Part shown: piece by piece, positions 8,414-17,762 of the stretch
How positions within the stretch are numbered: the stretch's first letter is position 1
Layout of the letters: every line of letters starts with the position of its first letter
Source of the DNA: Sva-07 sp963710625
Lineage (GTDB): Bacteria > Actinomycetota > Acidimicrobiia > Acidimicrobiales > Ilumatobacteraceae
Assembly (NCBI GenBank): GCA_963710625.1
Contig: CAVQBG010000017.1
Coordinates: forward strand, 1-64,000
Direction: 5' to 3'
Length of the DNA stretch: 64,000 bases
Program-made: the position numbers and the translations under genes
The notes under the pieces: model-generated
The model's database searches: none
Seen by the model: only the letters and a program-made list of their open reading frames with translations
What the model was told of the DNA's origin: nothing

Positions 8414-9112
8414 ATGACCATGCAACATTTTTCATCACACCCGCCGGAACAGGCTGGTGGCAGGGTCCAGCGCTCTCGCCGCGACTTGTTGGTGCGTTCA
8501 CTCGGATCTTGGCGATTCTGGATACCGAGTGCGGCGGTGTTCTTCGTGTTCGCTGCGATCTTCTTTCAGTCGTCAGCACCGTTCTCGATCTCCGAAGTGG
8601 AATCCGCCTGTGGACAGGCGCCACCCGACGTTCAGAACTTCACCACCGGCGACGACGTCTCAGGATTCCTCGATGCCTGCGGTGCGGACGGGAGAGCGGC
8701 CTATCGAAACATGCAGATCGCTGATCTGTTCTATCCCGCCGCGTATGGCCTCTTTGTCGCTTCATCGCTGGCGCTCAGCCTCGCCAAGACCTCATTGAGC
8801 AGCCGCTGGGTTTCACGAGCGGTCGCACTTGCCTTCGTGGGTGCCGGGTTCGACTACGTCGAGAACATCTTTGCGTGGATCGCTCTCGCGAGTTACCCGG
8901 GCGACGCATCGACGAACTCGCTCCTTGGGCTCGCCGGGACGGCGAAAACGGCAACCTACTGGATCAGTGGCCTCGTGCTCATAGGAACCCTGGTTGTGCT
9001 CGCAGCAAGACGCTTCCGACGCATGATCGGTGCCCGCAAGGCCGACCGCCACCAAGGAGACGTCGTCGGTCATCGGTCATCGGTCCACGTCGACGCAGGC
9101 GCACCTCGATGA
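8414..9112 (+). CDS. Membrane protein of unknown function
   Basis: This 232-residue protein has about four hydrophobic segments (near residues 35-55, 100-125, 135-155 and 175-200) and an extracytoplasmic-looking loop with two Cys (ACGQAPP and DACGADG). I do not recognise a family. ATG 8414 follows a GAAGGGA site, and the stop overlaps the MarR gene start by 4 nt. It is the first gene of a putatively autoregulated operon and may be the regulated transport or stress function. Confidence 0.75.
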   Translation: MTMQHFSSHPPEQAGGRVQRSRRDLLVRSLGSWRFWIPSAAVFFVFAAIFFQSSAPFSISEVESACGQAPPDVQNFTTGDDVSGFLDACGADGRAAYRNMQIADLFYPAAYGLFVASSLALSLAKTSLSSRWVSRAVALAFVGAGFDYVENIFAWIALASYPGDASTNSLLGLAGTAKTATYWISGLVLIGTLVVLAARRFRRMIGARKADRHQGDVVGHRSSVHVDAGAPR

Positions 9113-9582
9113 GCAACCGATCGACCACTCCAAACACCGCTGACATGCTCGACGCGGGCATCGGCAACGTTCTGTTTGACACATGGCTGGTATCGCGGGC
9201 CGTTCATTCACTCATTGACGACGTGATCAAACCAACGGGTCTGGACGCCGATGAGTTCGCGATCTATTCCGTCCTCTCTCGGGGCGACGGTATGACCCCG
9301 TCTGAGCTTTCCAGTTGGATGTCGGCTCCGGCGACGACGGTGTCGAGCTATGTCAAGCGGTTCGAGAAGCGGGGCCATATCGACCGGGTTCCCAGTGTCG
9401 AGGATCGCCGTTCCTACCGTCTCATTCTGACGACTGCAGGCCGAGCGGCACATCGCGCTGCTGGCGAGTTGTTTCAACCAACGCTGGCTGAGGTCGATGA
9501 AGCGCTCGGCAAGCAAGGGCCGAAAGTGCATCGCCAGCTACTCGAGCTGCGCCGAATCATCGACACGATCGCAGCTCGATGA
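9109..9582 (+). CDS. MarR family transcriptional regulator
   Basis: This 157-residue protein is a winged-helix regulator of the MarR family: helices through MTPSELSSWMSAPATTVSSY form the HTH, and the wing has the typical VPSVEDRRSYRLILTTAGR pattern. MarR proteins bind palindromes as dimers and usually lose DNA binding on ligand contact. It overlaps the preceding membrane-protein gene (ATGA) and the following hydrolase gene region, so it probably controls this operon through the inverted repeat at 8363-8398. Confidence 0.9.
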   Translation: MSNRSTTPNTADMLDAGIGNVLFDTWLVSRAVHSLIDDVIKPTGLDADEFAIYSVLSRGDGMTPSELSSWMSAPATTVSSYVKRFEKRGHIDRVPSVEDRRSYRLILTTAGRAAHRAAGELFQPTLAEVDEALGKQGPKVHRQLLELRRIIDTIAAR

Positions 9583-9677
9583 CCGTGGCGTACGTCAACG
9601 ACGTTCATCCTCGACGCCCTCGCCACCAACTCACACCAATACCCCGACAGAACCATCGAACCAAGGACGAATCACCA

Positions 9678-10595
9678 ATGGCACCTCAACCCTCAACATC
9701 ACGAATCATCAGACCCAGCCCCCGCGACACCGTGTCTGTCTTCGTGCAGACCAAGGGTGCTCAACTGTCAGTACGGGACTCCGGAGGGGATGGAACGCCG
9801 ATCGTGTTCTTGTCAGGAGGCCCGGGAATGCCGGACTACCTCGAAGCGATCGCCAAACTCGTGCCAGGACGACGGGTCGTGACCTACGACCAGCGAGGAA
9901 CCGGCGGCTCGGCAGTGACCGACGGGGACTACAGCACCGAGGCCCACGTAACGGACCTCGAGCAGCTACGTGAGCACCTCGGCGTTGAGCAGCTTCACCT
10001 GTTTGGGCATTCGTGGGGCGGAATGCTCGCGCAACTTTACGCAACCGCGCACCTCAGCTCCGTTGCGAGCCTCTTCTTGTGCAGCCCGACGCCAGGCGTG
10101 GGTACCAATTGGGTGGCGATGGAACGAGACGTCATGGCGTACAGCAAGAAGCGGTGCAGCTCGGGGGCGTACGCCTTGATGGGCCTGCGTTCGCTGCTCG
10201 GCCGCATCCCGCGCCTCGGTCAACGAAGCCTGCAGAAGATGTACGCACAGGTGTGGTTGAACTACCAGAACCCCGACAATCCGCTGCCTGCAGATGCGTC
10301 GTTGCTCGACGGAATCGGGCAGCAGACGACGTTCGCGACCCGGGCCTCCGCGGTGGCACTGCCAACCGACTTCCTCGACTCGGTGCTTCCCCAGGCCACG
10401 TTTCCGTTCTTCGTCATGTTCGGTGACAACGACATCTACGGTCAACACACGCAGCTCGTCGTCAAGCGCTACCCCAACGCCACGGTCGAGACTTGGCCAG
10501 ACTGCGGTCACCTTCCCTGGCTCGACGCTCCAGCCCGCTTCGAGAATCAGCTCACGTCGTTCTACGACGTGGACTCTGCTCCTGACCGGAGCTGA
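9678..10595 (+). CDS. Alpha/beta hydrolase, proline iminopeptidase-like
   Basis: This roughly 305-residue protein is an alpha/beta-fold hydrolase close to the S33 peptidase group. It has an oxyanion-hole segment SGGPGMPDY, YDQRGTGGS, the nucleophile elbow GHSWGG, an acid in GDNDIYG and a C-terminal catalytic His in CGHLPW. ATG 9678, ten bases after an AAGGA site, is preferred over the ATG at 9579, which would add a low-complexity tail. As the last gene of the MarR operon it may act on the inducing compound; the substrate is unknown. Confidence 0.85.
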   Translation: MAPQPSTSRIIRPSPRDTVSVFVQTKGAQLSVRDSGGDGTPIVFLSGGPGMPDYLEAIAKLVPGRRVVTYDQRGTGGSAVTDGDYSTEAHVTDLEQLREHLGVEQLHLFGHSWGGMLAQLYATAHLSSVASLFLCSPTPGVGTNWVAMERDVMAYSKKRCSSGAYALMGLRSLLGRIPRLGQRSLQKMYAQVWLNYQNPDNPLPADASLLDGIGQQTTFATRASAVALPTDFLDSVLPQATFPFFVMFGDNDIYGQHTQLVVKRYPNATVETWPDCGHLPWLDAPARFENQLTSFYDVDSAPDRS

Positions 10596-10685
10596 TCCTA
10601 GATCGCCTCAGCCGCGAGGAGGGGCTGGCCCATCGGGCCCATCGACCACCCCACAGACAAGCCGAGTTCACGGAGGAGACAGGCC

Positions 10686-10973
10686 ATGCCCATCCAACCC
10701 CCGGACCACGCTGCACAACGGCGACAAGACGACCGGGATGCAACGACCTACCAAGAGCAGGTACGGGTCGCCGCCGTGCACGCGACCGTGTTCGCCATCG
10801 GAATCACTGCGATCACATTGATCAACCTGATCATCAACCTCAGCGCCGGTCTCACCGGCGAACTCTCGGCATGGTGGTCCCTGTGGACTCTCGCCGGATG
10901 GGGTCTCGGTGTCACCGTCCATCTCCTAGTCGTTCGTCTCACGCGTCCGAGATCGTCACACCCGAACGGCTGA
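10686..10973 (+). CDS. 2TM domain protein
   Basis: This 95-residue protein has two transmembrane helices separated by a short loop with the SAWWSLW motif, typical of the small 2TM-domain family. A strong GGAGGAG site (10672-10678) precedes the ATG. A paralog with the same architecture and motif is at 14718-14993, so the family is duplicated inside the element. The function is unknown; such domains often accompany kinases or permeases. Confidence 0.78.
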   Translation: MPIQPPDHAAQRRQDDRDATTYQEQVRVAAVHATVFAIGITAITLINLIINLSAGLTGELSAWWSLWTLAGWGLGVTVHLLVVRLTRPRSSHPNG

Positions 10974-11255
10974 GCCGCTGATCGGCGTTCCATCACCTCG
11001 GGACAGCCGCCCCACCTCGCCGTCGGGCAGCGCATATCGACATCGTCGAACCGCACACGGACCCGTCCCACATCCGGCAGCGGAGAGCGCCACGTGGATC
11101 GGCAGGGAACCGCAGTCGCGGGCGATCTGCGGTCGATCTTCGGTCCGCGGCTGCACGCCGGACGGTGTTGCTTGCCACCGAGCCGACGTGACCATTCCGA
11201 TGCAACGTCCTTGTGCGCAGCGAATCCTGCCCGGCCATCGAGGTTCTGAGCGACC

Positions 11256-13430
11256 TCAGAGCAGTCCGTGCTGCCGAGCAGCGTGGACCGCTGGCTTGCG
11301 GCCGTCCACGCCCAATTTGCGGTAGATGGCCTTGCAATGCGTCTTCACCGTGTTGAGCGAGACGAACAGCTCACTCGCGATCTCGCGTTGGGAGAGCTGC
11401 GAGGGCAGATAGCGCAGGACGGCGAGCTCGCGTTCGGTGATCTCCTCGACGAGTTCGGTCGACGGTTCAGCTCGCACGCCGAGCCGGTGTCGGGCTTCGA
11501 GGCGGGCGAGTGTTGCGCCGACGATGCCGGCGTCGGGGCACCGGTCGATGGTCTGGCGTGCTTCACGGAGCAGCTGTGGTCCCGCCGGGTCGTCGTGTTC
11601 ACATGCTGTGTCGCCGATGAGGGCGAGGACGTACCCCAGGGTGAAGGGCTCGGGTGCTCGCCGGGCGAGTTCGACCGCTTGCTCCGCCATGGCGGCCCGT
11701 TGTTCGGGATCGGAGGTGGTGCACGCCAGCACGGCGTGCGACATGGAGAGATGCGGCGACTCCGCGACGCTGTGGCCCCGGGCGTGTTCCAGGCTCGCCG
11801 CCGCGTGCTCAGCTGCCGATGACCGGTTCCCCAGCTCCATCTCGACGACGGCAGCGAACCCGGGCGCGATCGTCAGCGCATAGTCCGACGGCTCGGACGC
11901 GCCGAGTTCGCGGGCGATCGCGATGTACCGCAGCGCTTCGTCGAACATCCCGGCCCACGTGTATGCGGCGACCAGCCCGATCGCTCGGGTCGACTCGGTC
12001 GGGTGATCCATGCGCTGGGCGATCGAGATCGCGTCACCGAGGAGACCTTCGGCGAGGTGCACCATGATTCCGAGCGACGCGGTGAGGTTGGCGTCGGTTT
12101 CGTCGTCGCACTCGACGGCGATGTCGTAGTAGTGACGCGCACCCGCGAAGCGGCCCGTCGCGAGGTTGATCCAGCCGCGCACGATCGCACTCGGCGAGTG
12201 GCGTTCGGGGAGGTCGCCGAGCTGATCGAGCAAGCGGAGCACGGTGAAGATCTGTCCGCCGTTGAGCAGCGCAGTGGCGTGGATCGAGATGAGATCGCCG
12301 GCTGCGACGAGATCGCCTCCCGCGATGTAGTGCTCGATGGCCGTGTACATGTCGCCGCGATCGTGATGCCACGATGCGGCAGCGAGGTGCAGTTCGGGAA
12401 GACGATCGGGGATCTCACGCTCGGCCTCGAGACGAAGCAGGTCACGCAGGAGGTGGTGATACCGGAACGTGGTGCCCGTCCGGTCGAGACCGATGAACAG
12501 CTGGTTGGCGGCAGCGGTACGGGTCAGCCATTGGCTGCCGTCGGTCGATCCGGTCACGGCGTCGATCAGCGGACCGGTGAGCTGATCGAGGATCGACGTC
12601 TCGATCAGGCGTCGGCGCTCGTCGGGTGGGATCGACGCGAGGAGTTCGTCGGTGAGGTAGTCGACGACGAGTTGATCGTCGCCGCGGAAGCCGGCGATGA
12701 ATCGGGACGTGTCGTCGACGCCTGCGAGCGACAGTCCGGCGAGGACGAGCCCGGCCGCCCACCCCTCGGTTCGGTCGCACAACGTGAGCAACGCCTCGCG
12801 ATCCAGAGACGAGGTCCCGAGCAGGCCAGCCGCCTCGTCGGCGTCGAACCGGAGATCGGACGCGCGGATCTCGGTGAGCTGCCCTCGGACGCGGAGTCTG
12901 CCGAGCCGGAAGGCCGGGTCGATTCGCGTTGCGATCACGATTTGGACGTGGTCCGGGCAGAGGTCGATGAGTCGTTCGACGCCGTCGTGGATCGCCGTGT
13001 TGTCGATGACGTGGTAGTCGTCGATCACGATCACCAGCCGGTTCGAGCCATCGTTCAGCGCATTGACCAGCGCCGGGACGACCGAGTCGGGCGACCCTCC
13101 GGTCGAGACGATGGTCGGCTCCACCATGTTCCTCACGCCCGGTCGAGCACCGTCGACCGCCCCGACGAGGTACGACCAGAACCTGACGGGATCGGCATCG
13201 CTGGGTTCCATCTGGACCCAGACCAGGTCGTCGTCGCGATCGGCCAGGCTTCCTGCGAGGAGCGTTGACTTGCCCGACCCGGCCGGGGCACTGACGAGCA
13301 CGAGCCGGTGACGTTCGGCGACCGCTCTGTCCAGCAGTGCGTCCAGGCGGGCGCGCCGAACCAGACCGACCGGCACCGTCGGCACCTGCAATTTGGTGGC
13401 GACCAACTCGCCTGCACCCTGTCCGACCAT
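11256..13430 (-). CDS. MalT-like LuxR family ATP-dependent regulator
   Basis: This is a large regulator of about 724 residues. It has an N-terminal P-loop (VSAPAGSGKST, about residue 45) and an IIVIDDYH-type Walker B region in a STAND ATPase, a long helical TPR-like middle, and a C-terminal LuxR HTH (TERELAVLRYLPSQLSQREI, then NTVKTHCKAIYRKLGV). STAND regulators such as MalT oligomerise with ATP and an inducer to activate genes. The frame is open to 13820, but ATG 13430 is chosen because the upstream part overlaps a real gene on the other strand. Palindromic TCACCC sites lie in the divergent gap. Confidence 0.9.
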   Translation of the reverse strand: MVGQGAGELVATKLQVPTVPVGLVRRARLDALLDRAVAERHRLVLVSAPAGSGKSTLLAGSLADRDDDLVWVQMEPSDADPVRFWSYLVGAVDGARPGVRNMVEPTIVSTGGSPDSVVPALVNALNDGSNRLVIVIDDYHVIDNTAIHDGVERLIDLCPDHVQIVIATRIDPAFRLGRLRVRGQLTEIRASDLRFDADEAAGLLGTSSLDREALLTLCDRTEGWAAGLVLAGLSLAGVDDTSRFIAGFRGDDQLVVDYLTDELLASIPPDERRRLIETSILDQLTGPLIDAVTGSTDGSQWLTRTAAANQLFIGLDRTGTTFRYHHLLRDLLRLEAEREIPDRLPELHLAAASWHHDRGDMYTAIEHYIAGGDLVAAGDLISIHATALLNGGQIFTVLRLLDQLGDLPERHSPSAIVRGWINLATGRFAGARHYYDIAVECDDETDANLTASLGIMVHLAEGLLGDAISIAQRMDHPTESTRAIGLVAAYTWAGMFDEALRYIAIARELGASEPSDYALTIAPGFAAVVEMELGNRSSAAEHAAASLEHARGHSVAESPHLSMSHAVLACTTSDPEQRAAMAEQAVELARRAPEPFTLGYVLALIGDTACEHDDPAGPQLLREARQTIDRCPDAGIVGATLARLEARHRLGVRAEPSTELVEEITERELAVLRYLPSQLSQREIASELFVSLNTVKTHCKAIYRKLGVDGRKPAVHAARQHGLL

Positions 13431-13477
13431 CACCGTCGAATCTAGGCGAAGCCGCTCGGATCCGAGTCGGGAGCGAA

Positions 13478-13519
13478 TCACCCGGGTGAGGCGGCCGGGT
13501 GAGCGATGACGACTCACCC
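13478..13519. promoter_or_regulatory. Cluster of TCACCC/GGGTGA operator half-sites in divergent region
   Basis: The palindrome TCACCCGGGTGA lies at 13478-13489. GGGTGAG (13497-13503) and CTCACCC (13513-13519) form a second, looser inverted repeat. The sites sit between the LuxR/MalT-like gene and the divergent operon. The same 12-mer core occurs in a longer palindrome before the ABC exporter at 15340-15359, which suggests one regulator for both. Confidence 0.6.
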
Positions 13520-13541
13520 CGTTCAACGGGATCGTGATCCC

Positions 13542-13826
13542 ATGACCGAACGAACGGGACCCACCCGCTACGAGATCGAGCTCGGTGGCCACGCCTCCGA
13601 ACGCGCCCTCCGTCCGGTCATCGACGAGTTCACCGTGGAGTTGACCGAAGCGGGCACGACTCGCCTGGTCGGCCACGTGCGCGACTCGTCGCATCTCCAC
13701 GGGCTGCTGGCTCATTACACCTCGCTCAACATCGAGGTGGTCGCGCTGCGCCGACTCGACCAGCACACCAGTGCCCCATCTCAACCTGAAATACCGAATC
13801 CCAATCTCGAAGGAGAACACTCATGA
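13542..13826 (+). CDS. Small conserved-looking hypothetical protein
   Basis: This 94-residue soluble protein has a beta-alpha pattern (YEIELGGH, then TRLVGHVRDSSHLHGLLAHY, then EVVALRRL). The region with DSSHLHGLL resembles a short family found near LuxR-type regulators, but I cannot name it. ATG 13542 is chosen; ATG 13506 would place the start within the operator half-sites. Its stop overlaps the next gene's ATG by 4 nt, so it begins an operon running away from the MalT-like regulator. Confidence 0.65.
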   Translation: MTERTGPTRYEIELGGHASERALRPVIDEFTVELTEAGTTRLVGHVRDSSHLHGLLAHYTSLNIEVVALRRLDQHTSAPSQPEIPNPNLEGEHS

Positions 13827-14581
13827 CCAACAGCACACCCCTCGCGGCATCCAGCCAAACCGCCGCCACACCGCGACGCACCTGGAGGCTCGGCCGCGTC
13901 GGCGGTGCCGCCGCACTGCTGGCCGCCGGCACGTTCGGCTACGGCATCGCGCTGATCGCGACGACATTCGCCGACTACACCGACCCCGACGCGACACTCG
14001 CCGAGTCGGTCGACTTTCTCGTCGACCACCAGGGCGGATTGCTCGCCTGGTACATCGGCATCTACATCGTGTTCGGCGCCGCCCTCGTCCCGATGGCGCT
14101 CGCGCTCCGGCAGCGACTGGTCGACGCCACTCCGATCCTCGCGAACACAGCGGCGGTGTTCGCTGGCATCTGGGCAGCGTTGATGTTCGCCACGGGCATG
14201 ATCTCCAACATCGGGATCGAAGCCGTCGCCGACCTCGCCGACACCGACCCCGACCGCGCCGCCACGGTGTGGTCGACGATCGACGTCGTCACCGACGGAC
14301 TCGGTGGCGGCAACGAACTCGTCGGTGGCATCTGGATCGGCCTCGTCTCGATCGCCGGACTGATCACCGCCCGCCTGCCCCGCTGGCTCAACGTCGTGGG
14401 CGCAGTGACGGCAGTGGCGGGCTTCGTCACGGTCGTCCCGGCGTTCGAAGCCGTCGAGATGGTGTTCGGGCTCGGCTCGATCGTGTGGTTCGTCGGCATC
14501 GGCGTCGTGCTGCTCGCACATCAGGAACAGCCCGAGACGAGGGAAGGCAATCAACTTCGTGGCGCAATTCAGAACCGATGA
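13823..14581 (+). CDS. DUF4386-like multi-pass membrane protein
   Basis: This 252-residue protein has about six hydrophobic segments and the layout of DUF4386-type membrane proteins (a TM segment, then a short loop with FADYTDPDATLAES, then YIGIYIVFGAALVP). It is translationally coupled to the preceding small gene (ATGA). A role in the transporter cargo of this segment is inferred only from position. Confidence 0.75.
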   Translation: MTNSTPLAASSQTAATPRRTWRLGRVGGAAALLAAGTFGYGIALIATTFADYTDPDATLAESVDFLVDHQGGLLAWYIGIYIVFGAALVPMALALRQRLVDATPILANTAAVFAGIWAALMFATGMISNIGIEAVADLADTDPDRAATVWSTIDVVTDGLGGGNELVGGIWIGLVSIAGLITARLPRWLNVVGAVTAVAGFVTVVPAFEAVEMVFGLGSIVWFVGIGVVLLAHQEQPETREGNQLRGAIQNR

Positions 14582-14717
14582 CCTCGCGGCCTGGCGCGAC
14601 TCACACCGTCGGGAGTTGTCGCTCACGTGATCGGCCGCACCTTCCCACTCGACGAAACCGCATCGGCAATGACGATGCAGCGCAGCAACGAACGAACGAA
14701 CGAAGAAAGGACACCCC

Positions 14718-14993
14718 ATGTCAACCTCCGCACCCACCACGTCACAGCGGCCCGACCACGACGCGCCCCACGCGCTCCGCGCCCAACAGATCAGCGTCTT
14801 CAGGGTGCATGCAGCGGTCTTCGCAGTCTCGACCCTCGCCATCTTCGCCGTCAACCTGCTGGTCAACCTCACCGCCGGCCTCACCAGCGACCTGTCGGCC
14901 TGGTGGTCGCTGTGGGTCCTGATCGGATGGGGCCTCGGCATCGCCGTGCACGGACTCGTCGTACGACTCGCCCGTCCGGCCTCCGACGCGTAG
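14718..14993 (+). CDS. 2TM domain protein (paralog)
   Basis: This 91-residue protein has two transmembrane helices with the SAWWSLW motif in the turn and closely resembles the protein at 10686-10973. An AAAGGA site precedes ATG 14718. It stands between the DUF4386-like gene and a small membrane gene, in the operon facing away from the MalT-like regulator. Confidence 0.78.
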   Translation: MSTSAPTTSQRPDHDAPHALRAQQISVFRVHAAVFAVSTLAIFAVNLLVNLTAGLTSDLSAWWSLWVLIGWGLGIAVHGLVVRLARPASDA

Positions 14994-15019
14994 CGCTCCT
15001 GGCCGGGTAACGCTCCGAC

Positions 15020-15250
15020 ATGTCAACACCCCAACCTCACGGAACCCGTCACGCGAGCGATCAAAGCAATCACGAACGGCTCATTGCCGCCCTGCCGTGG
15101 CTCTGGCTCACACTGTCTGCGCTGTGGGCCGTCGTCATCTTCACCACCGATCAACTCGCGTGGCCACTCGCCGTCTGGATCGCAACCACCGTCGGACCCC
15201 TGACTGCTCTGCGCTCCAGGCTCGGCCGTCACACCGAGTCGAGCATGTAG
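15020..15250 (+). CDS. Small membrane protein, hypothetical
   Basis: This 76-residue protein has one or two hydrophobic segments (LPWLWLTLSALWAVVIF and WPLAVWIATTVGP). It shares the small size and style of the two 2TM proteins nearby but not their motif. It begins 26 nt after the previous gene, so co-transcription is likely. No family is recognised. Confidence 0.6.
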   Translation: MSTPQPHGTRHASDQSNHERLIAALPWLWLTLSALWAVVIFTTDQLAWPLAVWIATTVGPLTALRSRLGRHTESSM

Positions 15251-15339
15251 CGCGTCGACAGCCCCTGAGATGGTGAGCCACCGGACGCTCGGCGCCGACT
15301 CCACGATCTCAGGAATGGTGCGCACTCGATGGAGACGGT

Positions 15340-15359
15340 GATCTCACCCGGGTGAGATC
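15340..15359. promoter_or_regulatory. Perfect 20-bp palindrome upstream of ABC exporter
   Basis: GATCTCACCCGGGTGAGATC is a perfect 20-bp palindrome. It contains the 12-mer TCACCCGGGTGA also found at 13478-13489 in the divergent MalT-like regulator gap. It lies about 175 bp before the ABC ATPase start and is a strong operator candidate. Confidence 0.65.
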
Positions 15360-15533
15360 GGCCGTCGAGCGAGGTCGCCTCATGCGAACGACCGCCACGC
15401 TTCGTCCAGCAACCGAACCGGAGGACGACGGCCCCGAGCATCACCGCAGGATCTCCACCACGACAACACCATCGGTGCAAGCCGACGCCGGTCGAACAAT
15501 CCCTCCTCCCCCTTACGAAGGACACACACGAAA

Positions 15534-16431
15534 ATGATCAACGTCTCAGGAATCACCAAGCGCTACGGCGACCGAGTCGCTGTCGACGACATGTCGTTCG
15601 ACGTCGCTGCTGGCGCCGTCACCGGCTTCGTCGGCCCAAACGGCGCCGGCAAATCGACCGCAATGCGCATGATGGTCGGCCTCACGCAGCCCGACGTCGG
15701 CAAAGTCCGTTACGGCGGCGTCGAGGTACACCGACCTGTCGCATCCAGCCCGAGTCGTCGGCTCCGTCCTCGACGCCCGAGTCATGCACCCCGGACGCAG
15801 CGCCCGCAACCACCTCCGGGCAATGGCCGCAGTGGCCGGGATCCCCAAATCGCGGGTCGACGCGGTCCTCGCCATCGTCGGCCTCGAAACGGCAGCAACG
15901 CAGCGAGCAGGCGGCTTCTCGCTCGGTATGCGCCAACGGTTGGCTCTTGCAGGCGCACTGCTCGGCGACCCCGAGGTCTTGCTCTTGGACGAACCAGCCA
16001 ACGGCCTCGACCCTGACGGCATCCGCTGGCTGCGCACCTATCTGCGCGACTTCGCCAACCGTGGCGGCACGGTCTTCGTGTCGAGCCACCTCATCAGCGA
16101 ACTCGCGATGTTCGCCGACGGCCTCGTGGTCATCGGTGGCGGAAAACTCCTCGCAGCGCAGCCGCTCCACGACATCACCGCACTCAACGACGTGCGGGTC
16201 GTCGTCGAGACCCCTGACCCTGCCGAACTCATCGCTCTGCTCTCCGCCGAGGGCGCTGCTGTGGAAACCGCCGGCCGCCACCTGATGATCAGCGGAACCA
16301 CGAGGGCGCACGTTTCCCAGCTGGCGTTCGACAACCGGATCCAACTCACCGAGCTCACCGAGACGGCCAAGTCGCTCGAAGACACCCTGCTCGACATGAC
16401 CAAGGCGTCCGCCGAGTTCGCAGCCGCCTAA
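15534..16431 (+). pseudogene. ABC transporter ATP-binding protein, frameshifted near 15735
   Basis: This is the ATPase of an ABC-2 type exporter. The first part (ATG 15534) has Walker A GPNGAGKST. The remainder, in the +1 frame to 16431, has the signature-like FSLGMRQRLALAGALL, Walker B VLLLDEPANGLDP and the switch His in VSSHLISE. The natural joint is GGVE followed by YTDLSHPARVVGSVLDARVM, so one extra base lies at about 15735 (GAGGTA). It is followed by its permease. The rest of the gene is well preserved, so a sequence error or a very recent mutation is plausible. Confidence 0.82.
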
Positions 16432-16474
16432 CCACCACACAAATTCCGAACGATCGATGCAAGGAAACCAGCCA

Positions 16475-17302
16475 ATGACCACCATCACATCTCCTCCCAC
16501 CGACCACATGCCAGCTACCGACGAACCGGCCACACGGTCACGTACCGACACGGTCGCGGCCCTCCCGAGGACGCTCCGGAGCGAATGGATCAAGCTCTCG
16601 ACGATCCGGTCGAACACCGCGATCCTCGCTCTGACCATCGCACTCAACGGCATCGTGTCGTGGGCCATCGCCAACTTCGTCACCGACGAAGGGGAACTGT
16701 TCGTCGACAAGGTCTTCGCGTTCTCGACCCTGTTCACCGCCGTGTTCGCGGCCGTGGCAGGAATCTTGATCTTCAGCTCCGAGGCACAACACGGCACACT
16801 GGCCCCAACGCTGACGGCCCAGCCTGCCCGACTCGCGATCGCCCTCGCCAAGACCATCACTGCCGCAGCGTTCGGTGCGGTGCTCGGAGCAGCCGGCCTC
16901 GCCGCCGGGCTCGTCGGCGCATCAGCCTCCGACATCGAAACCGGCGACGCCTCGAGCATCCTCGGTACCAGTCTCTGGGCGGTCATCTTCGTGTCGCTGG
17001 CGTCGGTGCTCGGTCTCGGAATCGGCATGGTCGCCCGCCACAGCACCGCTGCCATCTCCGGGCTGCTGGTCTGGTGGCTGGTGGTCGAGAGCCTGCTCAA
17101 CGTGTTCCTCGATCAAGGACTCTCCCGTTTCCTGCCGTTCGTCGCCGGCAACGGGCTGCTCCCACTCGACGACCCCGCCGCCAGCACCGAAACGCTCAAC
17201 GCCACCCTCTCCAACACCGAGAACGCCCTCGTCTTCGGCGGCTACGCAACCCTCGCGCTCATCATCGGAACCGTGCTGCTCTACCGACGAGACAACAACT
17301 AG
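16475..17302 (+). CDS. ABC-2 type transporter permease
   Basis: This 275-residue protein has about six transmembrane segments after a long hydrophilic N-terminus, and a LRSEWIKLSTIRSN segment typical of ABC-2 permeases that pair with single ATPases. ATG 16475 with an AAGGAAACC site is chosen over ATG 16457. It would export an unknown, probably hydrophobic, compound together with the ATPase upstream. The C-terminus ends with a TM segment and the basic tail LLYRRDNN. Confidence 0.85.
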   Translation: MTTITSPPTDHMPATDEPATRSRTDTVAALPRTLRSEWIKLSTIRSNTAILALTIALNGIVSWAIANFVTDEGELFVDKVFAFSTLFTAVFAAVAGILIFSSEAQHGTLAPTLTAQPARLAIALAKTITAAAFGAVLGAAGLAAGLVGASASDIETGDASSILGTSLWAVIFVSLASVLGLGIGMVARHSTAAISGLLVWWLVVESLLNVFLDQGLSRFLPFVAGNGLLPLDDPAASTETLNATLSNTENALVFGGYATLALIIGTVLLYRRDNN

Positions 17303-17762
17303 TAGCGAACCGACGCAGTACCAATGGTCAGCCCCCAAGCGGGAAGCGCCGTCGGCACGACGGAGCAAAGCGACCGTGGACAAGCAAGCGAACGACACCG
17401 GGATAATTTGACCGCATCCGGCGTCTGCCCGTTCAGCTCAGAATGTTCACGAGCGATCATCTCGAAACCGCCCATAGCCGGCATTCTGCTCATCGAGGTC
17501 AGCGCATGATGCGCACTCGATGATCCGGGTATCGGTTCTTCGGCCGCGCCGCATCGCGGCCCAAGTCGAGCACTGCACTTTCCCGGTCGGGAGTCACCGA
17601 TCACGCCGGATCCGCGGCGGGAGTCCGAGCGTTCGAACCAGGATCATCGGTTGGGTCCGGAAGCGACTTCGAGCGATCGATACGTGCCGATCGCGGACAG
17701 TGGCGAGCATGCCGGGATGGAGTGATCATGAAGCAGTGCGCGCATCTTGTACGCCGAGAGAT
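17303..17762. other. Intergenic region, no gene seen
   Basis: No convincing coding frame is present. A GC-rich hairpin (CTTCGGCCGCG...CGCGGCCC, 17538-17562) matches a copy at 23870-23894 in 23 of 25 positions. The region separates two converging operons. Confidence 0.5.
17538..17562. repeat. GC-rich hairpin repeat, copy 1
   Basis: The stem GGCCGCG/CGCGGCC has a 6-nt loop. A second copy with two mismatches is at 23870-23894. It may be a REP-like element or a shared transcription stop. Confidence 0.5.

Noticed and set aside
10974..11255. Possible small genes between the 2TM protein and the LuxR regulator
   Set aside because: Only frame shadows without start signals are present.
13431..13820. 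Upstream extension of the LuxR/MalT-like regulator
   Set aside because: It would overlap the small plus-strand gene and the operators; the STAND family begins close to ATG 13430.
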